64,000 bases of DNA from Metaphire vulgaris (lineage: Eukaryota; Annelida; Clitellata; Crassiclitellata; Megascolecidae). This document shows, piece after piece, positions 35,212 to 47,303 of the stretch. The notes beneath the pieces are model-generated. The model was not told the DNA's origin and did not search any database. It saw only the letters and a list, made by a program, of their open reading frames with translations. The stretch is taken from the NCBI GenBank assembly GCA_018105865.1, contig CM030845.1, forward strand, positions 16,542,776 to 16,606,775. The letters run 5' to 3'. Position 1 is the first letter of the stretch. Each line of letters starts with the position of its first letter. The position numbers were made by a program, and so were the translations under genes.

Positions 35212-35530
35212 CACTAGAACCTAAGAACATTAGAATATAAGAACAACAGAACAAAAGAACATTACGGTATAAGAACATTAGAACACTATAACATGATAAT
35301 ACTAAAAGATAATAACACTAGACCATTAGAACACTACATGAGAATATTAGAACAAAATAACATTTGAACATTTGAACACTAGAAGATATGAACTTTAAAA
35401 CATTGCAACATAAGAATATTAGAATATTAGAACACGAGAACATAAGAACACTAGAACATTAGAACGCGAGAACACTATAATATATAAACATTAGAACATA
35501 AGAACACTAGAACAACACTAGAACATTATA
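35212..35530 (+). repeat. Degenerate AGAACATTAGAACACT minisatellite
   Basis: About 320 bp made of 8-12-nt variants of TAGAACA(T/C)TA. Units drift (AGAACATAAGAA, AGAACACTAGAA). No open frame. Confidence 0.85.
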
Positions 35531-36295
35531 GTTCTCGTGTCGTGTAGAAAGGTATTTAGAACCAGAGAATAGACGAGAAAATGTCGAATCTCTTCATGAC
35601 CCAGACACGAACCACACTTGTCTCTTATTATCCAAAGTCTGGCAAAACCAGAACAGCCTCTCGATTAACATCAGATGTTGACCTTGACATGACCCAGACT
35701 CTGACCAGACCATCAATCAACTGATTCTGAGTGCTGGGTTTAATGGCGCTTTAGAAGCTCACGTAGGCCGCATCTTCTTATCCAATCCGTCGTTCCAGAC
35801 AGAAGCAAAGAAAATCCAATTATAAGACGCTAATCATGTCCAAAGAAGATGACGACGGACGACGGATGAACTTAGAATCAATATTTCATCACGTGATGAC
35901 ACTTTAAAACTGAAATATGAGTCATTAAATAGACTCAACTTCCTCAAAACACAATAATAAATCCCTGCATATCAGAACTGATGCAACATCAATGCATCAT
36001 CATCGTCGTCGTCATAATAATCATCATCATCTTCTTCTTCATCATCATCACCTTGTCGTCATCATGTCGTGATGGCTTTTAAAGTGCCCTTGAGTGTCCA
36101 CTGCACTGTAAAAACTCTCAATAATAAAAAAATAATAACAAAGGGAAGCAGCAGTAGATATTTCTTTCCAGCTTGCATATAAGTACCTGCCAAAGAAAGG
36201 ACATACTGTATGTACTTTGGCTGGAAATAAATTTAGAGGTCAAAATATCCAAGCACTAATGTTGAAATTGAAATTATGCTAAAATCTAGACTAAT

Positions 36296-36430
36296 CTTAA
36301 ACTTCTATAGCGCCACTTCGTAATGCATAGGAGCATCAGCCGATGGCACACCAAATCACAATAACACAAGATCGAGGTCAAATCCAAGACATGAGGCCGT
36401 ACAACCAGGTGACAGAGGTATTGTGAATAA
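36296..36430 (-). repeat. CTTCTATAGCGCCACTTC LINE-like 3' end, with inverted partner at 37,090
   Basis: AACTTCTATAGCGCCACTTC followed by GTAATGCATAGGAGCATCAG. The reverse complement occurs at 37,085-37,140 with a GATTAGATTAG tail. Another copy is at 13,150-13,200. Confidence 0.6.
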
Positions 36431-36827
36431 TTAGGCCAGGTGAAAACTGCCATTTGATGTAAAGTATTGCAAAGACTCAGACAAATGCAAAGCACAGAAA
36501 GAATGAAGAATAGAGAAAGAGAAGACAAAGGCATGAGAATTCAACATCTGAAGAACGTTGCTTTTCTTATTACAACAGGACTTTTGGAAAACGTTGTCAC
36601 TTTCTTTTCAAAATTGATGACATCTTCTTATCATCAGCGGCCTAAAGAATGGCAGACATATTTAAAGAATTACAAAAATTTGTTGTGAGAGCTTTGGATT
36701 TGGGGAATATTTGTCCATTTAGTTTGTTTACTGTCGGATCTTCATCCCACCCACAACTAAACGTGACATCTAAATTAATACACAGCTCTTTGCATAAATA
36801 ACACTCAACTAGATCCTCATCTGCATT

Positions 36828-36828
36828 T

Positions 36829-36878
<50 letters not shown>
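36828..36878. repeat. (TC)n tract
   Basis: Pure TC repeat in Grip intron 3. Between 34,380 and 38,000 I otherwise see no gene. Confidence 0.97.
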
Positions 36879-36881
<3 letters not shown>

Positions 36882-37600
36882 CTCGAACAGTTTCTGGTAA
36901 CCGTTCTTTTTCAGTGGCTGCCTCTGGAACTCATTGCCTCAGCCTCATGTGTGCACTGAAAATCTACTACTAAGTTTTAGAACAAAACCCATTTTTTCAC
37001 CTGACTTATCCACCACAGACCTGACTGTCTGGTCGGATATCCTGGACTTGACCTGGATTTTGACTGATTGTGATTTGGTGTTCCATCCTCTGATGCCTTT
37101 ATGCATTATGAAGTGGCGCTATAGAAGTTTAAGATTAGATTAGAATAGCTGCTAGAGCTGTAAACATTTTGGCAACATCTACCAGGTACCCACTTATACA
37201 TAAATTACTCACAATGCACAAATGACTGTTAATTGAATGAACTTCCTAAAGATATTAATACAACCACACCTGGTCAGGTAAGTTACTTAAGTGACGAAAC
37301 CAACAGAAGAGTGACCAGTCAATGAGTTTCTTCTGCACTAATCGTCCACCTAACTGCAACTTCCGGCAAACGGACTAATCTTTCATCTCGGGACCATTCA
37401 CCTCCAGGGTATTCATCTCAATGACTATTCACTTCCGGAGATGAAAAGTCCTAGAATCACAACTTACAGGTGCCAGAGAAGAGTCAAAGACCAGGATATA
37501 CAGGTGCATACATCAGGTGCGTTAGCATCAGACAAACTGGAATCCAAAAGAGTAACATTCAAAATCTCCATTAATCATGCGCTGAAAAATTATCATTTGC

Positions 37601-37608
37601 ACCATCAT

Positions 37609-37648
<40 letters not shown>
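37601..37648. repeat. (CAT)n(CAG)n tract
   Basis: CAT repeat passing directly into CAG repeat. Confidence 0.93.
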
Positions 37649-38751
37649 TTCCTCCTCTAGCCATTCTTTTTCTCATCTGATCCTTCCACCTTCTCCTTCT
37701 TCTATTCCGCCTCCTCTTATACATTTGGTGGCCAAGGCAGACGGTGGCTTAATGTTCGCATGAATACTTGCAGCTGTTGTGTACTTCAATCGAAGTATAC
37801 TGCTAAAGCAACGGAACAACTCCGATAGCAAGAGATATGAGGGAGTGAGAGAAAGGAAGATGAACACACTGCTTCTTCTTCTTCGACCCATCCATCCCAT
37901 CTGCCTAACATCCCTTTGCTTACGTAAGCACAACATTTCCTGTGGATTTTATTGAATTCCGACATTTCTCAACTACAACTTCATTCATCTGCTATTCTCA
38001 ATGCTGTGATATTCACTAACCTTATTAAGCAGCTATACTGCAGTACTACTTCAGAAAGCGCTATACAAATTCGCGAGATTTTACTTACTTACTTTTACTT
38101 ATTTAAAGTGCAAGAATTGTTCATTCAACAGGTAACCAGAAAAGTGAGTCCAGACAGACAAACATGTCTAATAGTCTGCACTAAGTTAATAACCATTTAT
38201 TACAGATGAAATAGCAATTACCCGTGCTCTAAGAAACTAGCTGTCTGCCCATCAAGAATGACGGGAAAGCATTTCCGTTTTTTTACCAGTAAGACACAGA
38301 AAAGCTTTGCTATTTTGGAGGCAGAGAGGTTTATCTAAATGAAACTCAATCTGTAAACAATGTCAATTGAATTGGACTACTGTGCTAGTATTACTGTGTT
38401 ACACAATACAAAAACACCAAATACAACATCTGATAAAGCAGCAAGGCAAAAAGAAAAGAAAAAATTGAGAAACTAGTGTTCTCATGCAACGCGCCTGTTT
38501 ACTTCGCGGATTAATACTCATTTGCCATCGCCATCTGGCGAAAAAGGCTTTTCTAGTTTTTCAAAAACAACTAGAACATTTTAGTGAAATTAAATGGTTT
38601 TAGTTTTCAAAAACAACTAGAACATTTTAGTGAAATTAAATGGTTTTACTTTACAATCTACTTTACCTAACTTTATTTTGCTAGAATTGGCTGCTAGTGT
38701 AAATGCTTTAAAAAGAAACCTAATGATACTAGATTGGTCTTGTAGACCAAT

Positions 38752-39022
38752 AAGACCGTAGAATAAAGTATTGTAGAAGAAGTGAGTACAGTAACTGAAT
38801 GAGCCACTTGTGACACACTGCATACTCCAAAGCTTTGTTGCTATTTATAGACAAGAAGACAAAGGAGAAGAACACAAGAACAAAGATACTAGAAGACAAG
38901 AGGACAAAGAATGAGATTACACAGCAAGACCATAATGTCAATGAATGGATGTGTGGAACATAGTGGTTCTTCTCACACACAGGGCAGATCCTACTGAACC
39001 ACTCTAAACTCTGTTACTATTA
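38752..39022 (+). repeat. Dispersed repeat C, copy near Grip exon 3
   Basis: Over 270 bp nearly identical to 9009-9290 (for example GTGAGTACAGTAACTGAATG and GGGCAGATCCTACT). It ends 38 nt from exon 3. Confidence 0.85.
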
Positions 39023-39059
39023 TGAAATAAATGAATAGTATAAAAGTCAATGTACATAC

Positions 39060-39131
39060 CAGTAACAACCAGTCCAAGCTCTTCGCCTTCACTTCGGTTG
39101 AGTTCAACTAAAAGAGTCTGTTTCACGACTT
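39060..39131 (-). CDS. Grip: Grip coding exon 3: start of PDZ1
   Basis: 72 nt, phase 1 in and out (G|gtatgt). It encodes VVKQTLLVELNRSEGEELGL and VVT. GRIP1 has [21 protein letters not shown]. Acceptor ctag at 39,135-39,132. Confidence 0.88.
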
Positions 39132-39770
39132 CTAGAAATCAAATAAGATCACGATTGGATACAGTTCCCGTGCAATTACACAAATTGCAGTCAAAAAATC
39201 TGTTCACAATTCAGTTGACAAGGAGAGCATTCATGTGCACGTAAACAGCACATGAAAAACTGTCACCCAAAGGCAAAGAAGCATCAGAGACTTAATGTAA
39301 AGGGGAGGAAGGCCCCAAACTCTAATGACAAAATAAAATATGTGGTCAAGTTATAGACTTTTAGCAGAAAATGTGAAAACTCAAAGAAAATAAGAATAAG
39401 TCAGAATCAAGTCAGAATAAGTCAGACTTAAACAGTGTTGGAACTTGGAAACCTAAAACTGTGACAAATGTGAAGAATCAAATAAATTAACATCATTCTT
39501 TTAGAACTTCTATAGCGCCAATTTAGAAATGTTCTTGACATTATTCGATGGTGGCTCCTTGATATGAATTGTAGTCCTCCAATTGTCAAATCCAATAAGT
39601 CAGAACTTTAGATTTTTCTGGATCTGGTTATGGCAGATGGGCAAAACTGTATTTCAGATAATTATTTACGGATTTTCTGACACAGCAATTGGCAGCAGCT
39701 GATGAATCTCTCAAATGGGCATTACTTTTTAAAAAGACAGAATTCTTCATCTTTAATAATAATAATTATT

Positions 39771-39773
39771 ATT

Positions 39774-39860
<87 letters not shown>

Positions 39861-40066
39861 CTAGTAGTACAGTAGAACCTCGTTATATCGAAGTTCAAAG
39901 GACCGTGATAAATACTTCGATATATCCGAGGTTCGATATATCCGATTCCTGTATCATTAACACTGTTTTGGCGGTACCGGCGCTCAAACTTCGATATAAA
40001 CGTGATTTCGATATAAGCGAGTTTGATATAACGAGGTTCTACTGTAGTAGTAGTAGTAGTAGTAGT
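39771..40066. repeat. (TAG)n tract split by a transposon
   Basis: About 100 bp of TAG repeat, then the inserted element at 39,870-40,044, then 22 bp more TAG. Confidence 0.95.
39870..40044. mobile_element. pogo/Tigger-like MITE (175 bp)
   Basis: CAGTAGAACCTCGTTATATC and GATATAACGAGGTTCTACTG are near-perfect inverted ends flanked by TA. Ends CAGTAGAACCTCG and a TA target fit the Tc1/mariner pogo-Tigger group. Confidence 0.85.
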
Positions 40067-41304
40067 TGAGGAGGCTAAGTCAGCCTGTGAGAAAACAGAA
40101 TAATTAACAGATGAATGAATTTTCTGTCTGCAGCAGACAAAGTCACTGGCCTTGATGCAGTGCTGAATTGTGAGAAAATGAAATTTCGAGTATTATCAGA
40201 GACAGTCTGTAAATACCACTGGTATACCATTTTAAAGGGGGCTGAATCCCCAACCCCAGCTGGCTCTGCCTTGATGTCAAGATTAACTGCTCAAGACCAA
40301 ATTAATGACATCATAAGACCAATACCAATCCAAAGACTCAAACAACAAAGATACAGACCTCCAACAATCACGATGAATCACCTCAAGCTGATAAGTTAAT
40401 AGCATTAGAGCACAAACATAGTCACTGCACTGCGTCTTCATTCAAAATCAACATCAAATTCTCAGTGATACAATTTTAAGTAACAGAAAACTCAACTGCA
40501 TGTAACCATCCAGGCTCTATGCCTATAAAACGCACCATAAAAGAACTAGATGAAGACTAAACCTGACCACACACAGGTTGCCAAAACATCTCATAAACCA
40601 TCTGCTAGTTGACTTTTATGAGATAACAAAGTACTTGAAGATTCCAGCAAAAACAGATCCCTACAGAAACCCATCTGATGAGAGATTTTAAATGGGAAAG
40701 CCACACCGCCATAATAGTAGAATGCAGAAGCAGAGCTAGGGTGTCCGGCGCCTGGGGTCAAGACATACTGATTGATGGCGCCCCCCCCCCAACTTCTGAA
40801 AATCCTGACTGACATGCAAAAAGGTCGTCACTTATTTCGCTTGGTTAAGTCAGTTATATGAGTGCAGACGGCCTATACAAATATATTGATATTTTTGTTT
40901 GCTTCTTTATTTTGCTACCTTAAACCCGATTTTGGCGCCCCCACCTCGGCGCCCGGTGACATATGTACCCCCTGCCCCCAAGCCCGCCACTGGCAAGATA
41001 CCTCATGAAAATGGCAAAATTCACACAGGCAAAGGAGTTATGATGCATGAATTAAAAAAGTTACAGTGCAACGCTCAATTGTTTCTAATCAGAGTAGAAA
41101 CCAAATGAGCTTCGGTGCAGATGAATGGGCGATTGTGGAAGAAAATAATTGCAGTATTAAGCAGGAAATTAATATCAGTGTAATAGCCAAGGTGTGATAC
41201 TGATGTGCAGGGAGTGCAGTAGTGCAGGAATGGGGAAGGGAGTTCGGGATATGCTTTGAGTTTGGTCATCAAACTCCCCACTGATCTTTTAAAAGATTGA
41301 ACAG

Positions 41305-42152
41305 CAGTGATGGGCAACTAGTTAACTAATTAGTTGCTAACTAAAAGTTTAACTACTTTTGTTTAGTTAGCATCATAGTTTAATTAAATATAAATAGTTT
41401 AGTTAAAATGATAGTTTAACTAAAAAAATTTAGTTAATAACTAAATAGTTTAACTAAAAAATTTTAGTTGGTGATCCGAAATTACAGTACCTTTTTTATC
41501 TATTCCTTTTTGGTTAATTTTTTTCATGACAATGATAACACTATATATCACTGATCTTGGTCAGAGACCAGTGTTTTTTTAACTTACTTACGATCTTTGA
41601 TCTCATTGGTAAGCGGGAAATGCTTTTATATGAAGTCGTGTATCTTTAGTTGGAATTATAATATTGAATTACATCACAAGTAGCGTTTTCTAGCAACGGA
41701 AAAGTGAAAATGAATAGCTTATTAGTAAACATGTGTTACGAAGAAGTCAAATTGAAGTTAAAGGACCCAAACCAAGCTCATAATGACTGCAAGAATTTCA
41801 GTGCCACATGCCGCTTTTGCCGACCAAAAGTCAAGCGATGAGACTCTTGACAAACTTGTGTTCCTGCAAGACTAAGACTTAAATAGACAATCAATGATTA
41901 ATTGATTCAATGGTTCATTGACTGACATGTTGATGCTGCCAGCATCGTCTATGTTTTGAATTGTTTTCATGAACACATACTTAATACATGAAAAATAGTT
42001 GTAAAATTAGTTGCAAAAAGTTTAACTAATTTTTTTTTAGTTTAGTTAACTATTTTAGAAAGTTAGTTAGCAACTAAAAGTTTAATTACTTATTTTTAGT
42101 TGAAATTTAGTTATAGTTTAACTAATATTTTTTAGTTAGTTGCCCATCACTG
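41305..42152. mobile_element. hAT element, 848 bp, with TTAACTA subterminal repeats
   Basis: CAGTGATGGGCAACTAGTTA and AGTTAGTTGCCCATCACTG are inverted ends. ttgaacag flanks both sides (41,297-41,304 and 42,153-42,160). The first and last ~150 bp are full of AGTTTAACTA/TAGTTAAACT motifs, likely transposase-binding repeats. The core keeps a degenerate frame with CRFCRPKVKR, possibly a zinc-finger remnant. Confidence 0.92.
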
Positions 42153-42699
42153 TTGAACAGTGGTCATGATCGAGACATTGCAACCAAACTGTTGGCAGCA
42201 ACCTGAAATTCCTGCTCCATGAAACCGACCACCAGTGGAAAAACAGCCTCTGAAATCCCTGGCAGCTTTGATGAATTGCCGCTTAAGCAAGGACTTTCTT
42301 TGACTCATCTGCTGAGTGCAGAGGATTCAGCGCAAAGCCCGGTTCTTAAATCACTCTGGCTGTTTTCCATGCTAACACCTGTCTCTCCCGTCTGTCACTG
42401 TTCGTCAGAACAAGCATTGCAACAACAAAAAACGCAAGACAGCGAGTGTCTGAAGATGAGCAAATACACTACAAATGCCAAACTAACAGTTTGTTACAGA
42501 ATACTATTGTGCCTGAATCCTGATATTTTACACTGACGTGAAATGAATAAGACATAATACACGTCTAGAAACTGAAAATCAATATGAACTGAGCTGCTAA
42601 TGATAACTAATTCACTTGGGTGCGCAGAAAATTGTATCCTCGTTCTTTTTTCCATTCTGCTCATAATAATATTACTCAGAATTTTACTCTTAAACATTT

Positions 42700-42990
42700 A
42701 ATAACCCAATTCTTCTCCCAGATAACGTTTGAATCCATTAGTTGTTTCAACTGTTACTGCCTTTCGTCCAAATTGTTCCATTAATCCGCTGCCCTAGCAC
42801 TAAAAACGTTTTCTTTCTTGGTCCCATCCTTCTCTTGCAGGATTTACTATACTGTGTTAGAGTAAAGAATCGTTCATGTTGAAAAGCTATCGATGCAAAT
42901 TCCGGGTGCTTATTACGCACAGGAATAAATATTTATATTCCCCTGTAATATGATGGTCTCCGTAACGCTCTAGACTTGTGTCCTAAGCGT
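42700..42990 (-). pseudogene. Possible non-LTR RT C-terminal remnant
   Basis: On the minus strand, frames resembling RAADLWNNLDERAV and ETTNGFKRYL (reading through a frameshift and a stop) recall the WN-LP...FK-L end of retroposon polymerases. Heavily decayed. Confidence 0.4.
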
Positions 42991-43372
42991 TATTGTCGAG
43001 GTGCTAAGCAAATTCTTGAATTTAGAAAATGTATTGTATTTGCGCATAATTTACGAAAGTATCGTGCACTAATGAGCGATAATAGAAAATTGACTTGAGG
43101 CAAAATTAGAAAATAGAATATAATTATATAATAGGACTTTGTCCGTTGACAGTCAACAACCAAAATGATTACAAATTACATGGCCATTATTAACTTATTA
43201 AGCTGTAGACCATAGATAAATATAAAAAATTTAAATATAAATACATTTAAAAGTAAAATATTTGAACAGATTCAAACGCCTGTAGTCTGTCTCACTGCCC
43301 TGTGACATCAAGCGGCAAAGTTTTTCGCTGATATTTTACATTACGACTACGAATATGGAACTGCCCTCAGGG

Positions 43373-44295
43373 CAGAGATGTAGTACTTGGCTACTTTTAA
43401 TCTAGACTCGAGTTGTACTCGAGTACAAATTTTAGTACTTGTACTTGTACTTGTACTCGGAGGCCAGGTACTTGTACTTGTACTTGTACTCGGAGTTTTA
43501 GGAATGCAATTACTTGTACTTGTAATTTGTACTCGGAGGCCAGGTACTTGTACTTGTACTTGTACTTGAAGCATTGTGTACTTGCTACATCTCTGGCTAT
43601 ATGTACTTCAATGGTACCAGTAATGCTGTTCCTTTAGGCTAATGACAAGCACATCCTCACAGATGGCCAAGTACCTGGAACTCAACGATATTTATGATGA
43701 AGCCACTGATACATCGTATTTTTGGAACAGTGAGGTTAATAGAAAGAGTTCAGCAGGCTGTATACTGCAGCCATTAATTAGAGACCTTAGTGTGCCTGCT
43801 TCTGGCGCACCAATTAAACGCGTATTTAGCCAAGCTGGCTTGATCGCGAGATCGCATAGGGTTAATATGACCGATGCAAGACTATCATCTCTATTTTTTT
43901 AGTGCAACTGTGATGATATTTAGATGCTAATAGTGTCAATTTTATTCGTGGCCGGACAAACTGTCCGAGGACAAAATGTCACGGACAAAATGTCATGTAG
44001 AAAATGTCATGGGGACAAAATGTCAGCGGAAAAAATGTCAATGTCAAAAATGTTGTACTAGTACTTGGAGGCCAGGTACTTGTACCAGTCTTGTACTCGG
44101 AGGCCAGGTACTTGTACAACTTGTACTCGGAGGCCAGGTACTTTGTACTTTACTTGTACTCGGAGGCCAGGTTTGTACTTGTAGATTGTACTGGAGTTTT
44201 TGGAATGCAAGTACTTGTACTTGTACTTGTACTCGGAGGCCAGGTACTTGTACTTGTACTTGTACTTGAAGCATTGTGTACTTGCTACATCTCTG
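43373..44295 (+). mobile_element. hAT element, 923 bp, with transposase remnant and TGTACT arrays
   Basis: CAGAGATGTAGTACTTGGCT and GTGTACTTGCTACATCTCTG are inverted ends. cctcaggg flanks both sides (43,365-43,372 and 44,296-44,303). Both subterminal zones are arrays of TACTTG with CTCGGAGGCCAGG. A second right-type end lies inside at 43,575-43,592. The centre carries a hAT dimerisation-domain fragment. Confidence 0.93.
43642..43902 (+). pseudogene. hAT transposase C-terminal (dimerisation) fragment
   Basis: 86 codons in frame to a stop. LIRDLSVPASGAPIKRVFSQ and AGLIARSHR match the hATC motif (LSVPASSAPSERVFSxAG), the most conserved part of hAT transposases. The DDE catalytic domain and BED finger are missing, so the copy could not transpose alone. 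It lies between the two TGTACT arrays of the 43,373-44,295 element. Confidence 0.88.
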
Positions 44296-44654
44296 CCTCA
44301 GGGTGCGCATAATGCGCGGCTCAGTATTTAATATAGACTCCTGGACTCCGGGGGAAACTGACAAGGCCGGGGTAAGTCAGCTAGGGGCTGTTGTTTGTTG
44401 ATGTAGCTATAGTATACCAAAATTTCCGGGGCGAATTTGAATTTTCCGGGGAAGGGCAATTTTCCCCGGAAACGGCCTAGATTAAACCCTGGCGCAGCTG
44501 GGTGTTAAACCCAGGGTTCCGATAGACCTTAATAGGGGCATTAAGGTTTCTACAGACTAACATTTCCAGTTCCAAATATGGAGTTTGAAGGACAATATTT
44601 TCACGGTGAAATCTAATAACCTTGCTCAAATATTGACTGTGAGTCTGTGACCAT

Positions 44655-44890
44655 TGGGGCTGTCCATTAATTACGTCAACAAAGTAGGGAGGAGGGTTTG
44701 AAAAAGTTTGACGGTTGTTGACAGGGGGATGGGTCAAGAGAAGTTGACGTCAACAATTTCATTTTTTTAAACAAATGATATAAAAGTAGGAAATTTCATG
44801 GAATACTATTTATTACTACGGAAAAGAGCCTGACAAGAAAAAAGGTAATTACCACCACATTAAGTGACGAACAAAACAAAGGGGGAAAGC
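44655..44890. mobile_element. Partial inverted-repeat MITE family B
   Basis: GGGGCTGTCCATTAATTACG followed by the GTTGACGTCAACAATTTCA block found at 2950 and 21,152. The right end is missing. Confidence 0.7.
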
Positions 44891-44938
44891 CTGGAAAGGT
44901 CTAACCAGTCTGCTGAGGTAATGAACAAGCACCTCATC

Positions 44939-45409
44939 CAGTGTTTTATACAGGCCTGTTAGGTGGGAGATTTCCCCTCAAAGCCTCAACATTCCCCTCC
45001 CCCAAAAAAAAAATCCCAGCACATACACAAATTGTGCATTGAACTGTGTGTCTTCCCAGGGGCGTAATTTGGGAAGCTGGGGGACCGTGGCCCCACGGAA
45101 ATGAACAAAATAATTTATAATGTACTAATGTGCAAAATATCGCAAAAATGGCCAAAAGTTGTCAACAAATATTTAAAAAATTGCAAATTTGCCAAAATTG
45201 GCCCAAAAAATTGCCCCAAATTTGCCAAAATTGCAAAAAATGCAAAAAATTTGCACAAATTGCCTAACATTTGCACAAATTTGCAAAAAATTTGTCAAAA
45301 AATTATCTCGCCCTTCCCCAAGAAAAGTGTGAAATGACGCTACTGTGTCTTCCCCTCCAGCCAAGTCAATTCCCTCCTGTCAAAGGCCTGGAGTCTGGAT
45401 AAAACACTG
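44939..45409. mobile_element. hAT-like MITE containing a second hAT MITE
   Basis: CAGTGTTTTATACAGGCCTG and GTCTGGATAAAACACTG are inverted ends. Flanks acctcatc and acgtcatc match 7 of 8. It holds the insertion at 45,057-45,345. Confidence 0.85.
45057..45345. mobile_element. hAT MITE nested in 44,939-45,409
   Basis: CAGGGGCGTAATTTGG and AATGACGCTACTG are inverted ends. tgtcttcc flanks both sides exactly (45,049-45,056 and 45,346-45,353). The core has many AAATTTGC/GCAAATTT words. Confidence 0.9.
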
Positions 45410-45458
45410 ACGTCATCACAGACCTTTGCAAGCGCCAAATCGGCTTCGACCTAGTAAA

Positions 45459-45592
45459 GAAGAAGAAGAAAAAAGAAGAAGAAGAAGAAGAAGAAGAAGA
45501 AGAAGAAGAAGAAGAAGAAGAAGAAGAAGAAGAAGAAAAGGAAGAAGAAAAAAAAAAAAGAAGAAGAAGAAGAAGAAGAAGAAGAAGAACTT
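45459..45592. repeat. (GAA)n tract
   Basis: GAA repeat with two A-runs. It explains Lys/Arg and Ser/Phe frames. Confidence 0.97.
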
Positions 45593-46312
45593 GGCTGAAG
45601 AAGTGGGGCCCAGCCTTATAATGCATTTCCCCTTCCCTGTGGGCTATGGCAGAGCCGCTCAAAAGGTGTGGGAAGGGGTTCGAGTCTAGAGGCCTAATAG
45701 AAGTTTATTCCTATATGATATTATTACCACAAAAAACTCTGTCCAGTTGAAAATATTTACATTCATCTTCTGCGCTCATCAGAGAAATGGAAGTGAACGA
45801 ATGCTCAGAGCAGTTCTCCATTGTACACTCACAAAACATAGCAATAATAGACAACTTCTATAGCGCTTTTCTGTAATGTAATAGTCATCGACCTAAGACG
45901 CTACGCAGTCTACCAATTAATGCGCTGCTGCTGGTCACTGGACGCTGTCCTATATTAGGCCTATACACAAAAGGCACGATCTCTAGTTTCTAGCATTTAG
46001 ACACAATTAGTGCTATATAAACAACAGAGCTTTTACTTACTTGCCAGTATTTCACAAAATTAATACTTTTATCGAACACACGTTCTCCACGCATCGAAAC
46101 CAAGGCTCCAACGAACAAGACACACACGCACACACCAACAGACACACGCGCTGATAGGGTCTATAGACTCTATACATACAGACAATCCAGTTTCATGACC
46201 GAAATGAAAACTGATTTACAAAAACATTTTGACGAATCTTTGAGTTTCCTAATCTTAAGATTTCCGACCTCAGTTAATTAACAATGAAGGCGTGTGAAGA
46301 TAAATGACTGAC

Positions 46313-46499
46313 CATCGCTGCTGTAGTTTCTGCCTCTTGTGCTGACGTAAGTGGTCGCGAGTGACGCAGCAGAAGGAGTGACCGCTGCTGTTGTCACCGA
46401 TCCAGCAGCTGTTGAACTGACGCTGCTGCCAGCGTTACTGCCGTTGTTGTTGTTTGTTATTGTTGTTGTTGTTGTTGTTGCTGCTGCTAGGCGCATGAT
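46313..46499 (-). CDS. Grip: Grip coding exon 2: low-complexity N-terminal segment
   Basis: 187 nt, phase 0 in and phase 1 out (G|gtcagt). It begins IMRLAAATTTTTTITNNNNG and ends STRGRNYSSD. The Thr/Asn/Ala/Ser composition has no domain, as in the N-terminus before GRIP PDZ1. Splicing to exon 3 gives SSDEVVKQTLLVEL in frame. Support is phase fit and position, not homology. It could also serve as an internal start (Met at codon 2). Confidence 0.6.
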
Positions 46500-46588
46500 C
46501 TGTAACGAGATGTCAGCAGAATAGTAAATGATCGTCATTGATCAATCTTTATTACGACATTTAATTAATATCAACGCCTTTACTCTTA

Positions 46589-47010
46589 GGGGCCGTCTAT
46601 AAAGTACGTCACGACCCGAGGGAGAGAGGGGTCTAAGAAAACGTGACAATTTGTGACAGGGAAGGGTGTCGCACTTTCAGCAAATATAGGCCTAAATCAT
46701 GAAATATGCGGCGATATTTTACTTTCCTTGACAGAGGATGTCACTGATGTAGGGCATATAATAACGAAGTTATATTTTATGCTAAGTAGATCTAAGTGGA
46801 ATTTTAAATCCCAATTACATTCGTCGTCATTGCCCTAAGTTGAATATCTCTATGTTTAGCTGCTGAAAATTGAACGAATAACTAGAACTCATTAATTTCA
46901 ACCGTGCGTGACGTAATTTATGGACGACGCAGGGGTCCGAGATTTCTGACAGGTTGTGACATGGGCTGAAAACTGTTAAAAAAAGCGTGACGTACTTTAT
47001 GGACGGCCCC
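46589..47010. mobile_element. Inverted-repeat MITE family A, copy in Grip intron 1
   Basis: GGGGCCGTCTATAAAGTACG and TGACGTACTTTATGGACGGC are inverted ends; internal blocks as in 18,589. Confidence 0.85.
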
Positions 47011-47303
47011 AAAGAGAGTCAAGTGAAAATTCTTATGCATAAAAGCGACCTCATTATTAATCAAAACGGGTGTCACTCAATCGACTTCAGTCTAAGATTA
47101 AAAATAACTCAGGCTTTAAATTCTTAGCATTTTAAAACTTAACCCTGTACAAGGAGACGAAGTTCCTTTTTCGTTTAAGTTCAAATAAGTAAGGTGAATT
47201 TTGTATTTTTGCGATTGATTTTCCTAATATGTCGTATTTTTCACCGATTCGCCAGATGGCGCGTTCGTCGGCAGAGTAATACCGCGTTTGATTTGTCAAT
47301 TGA

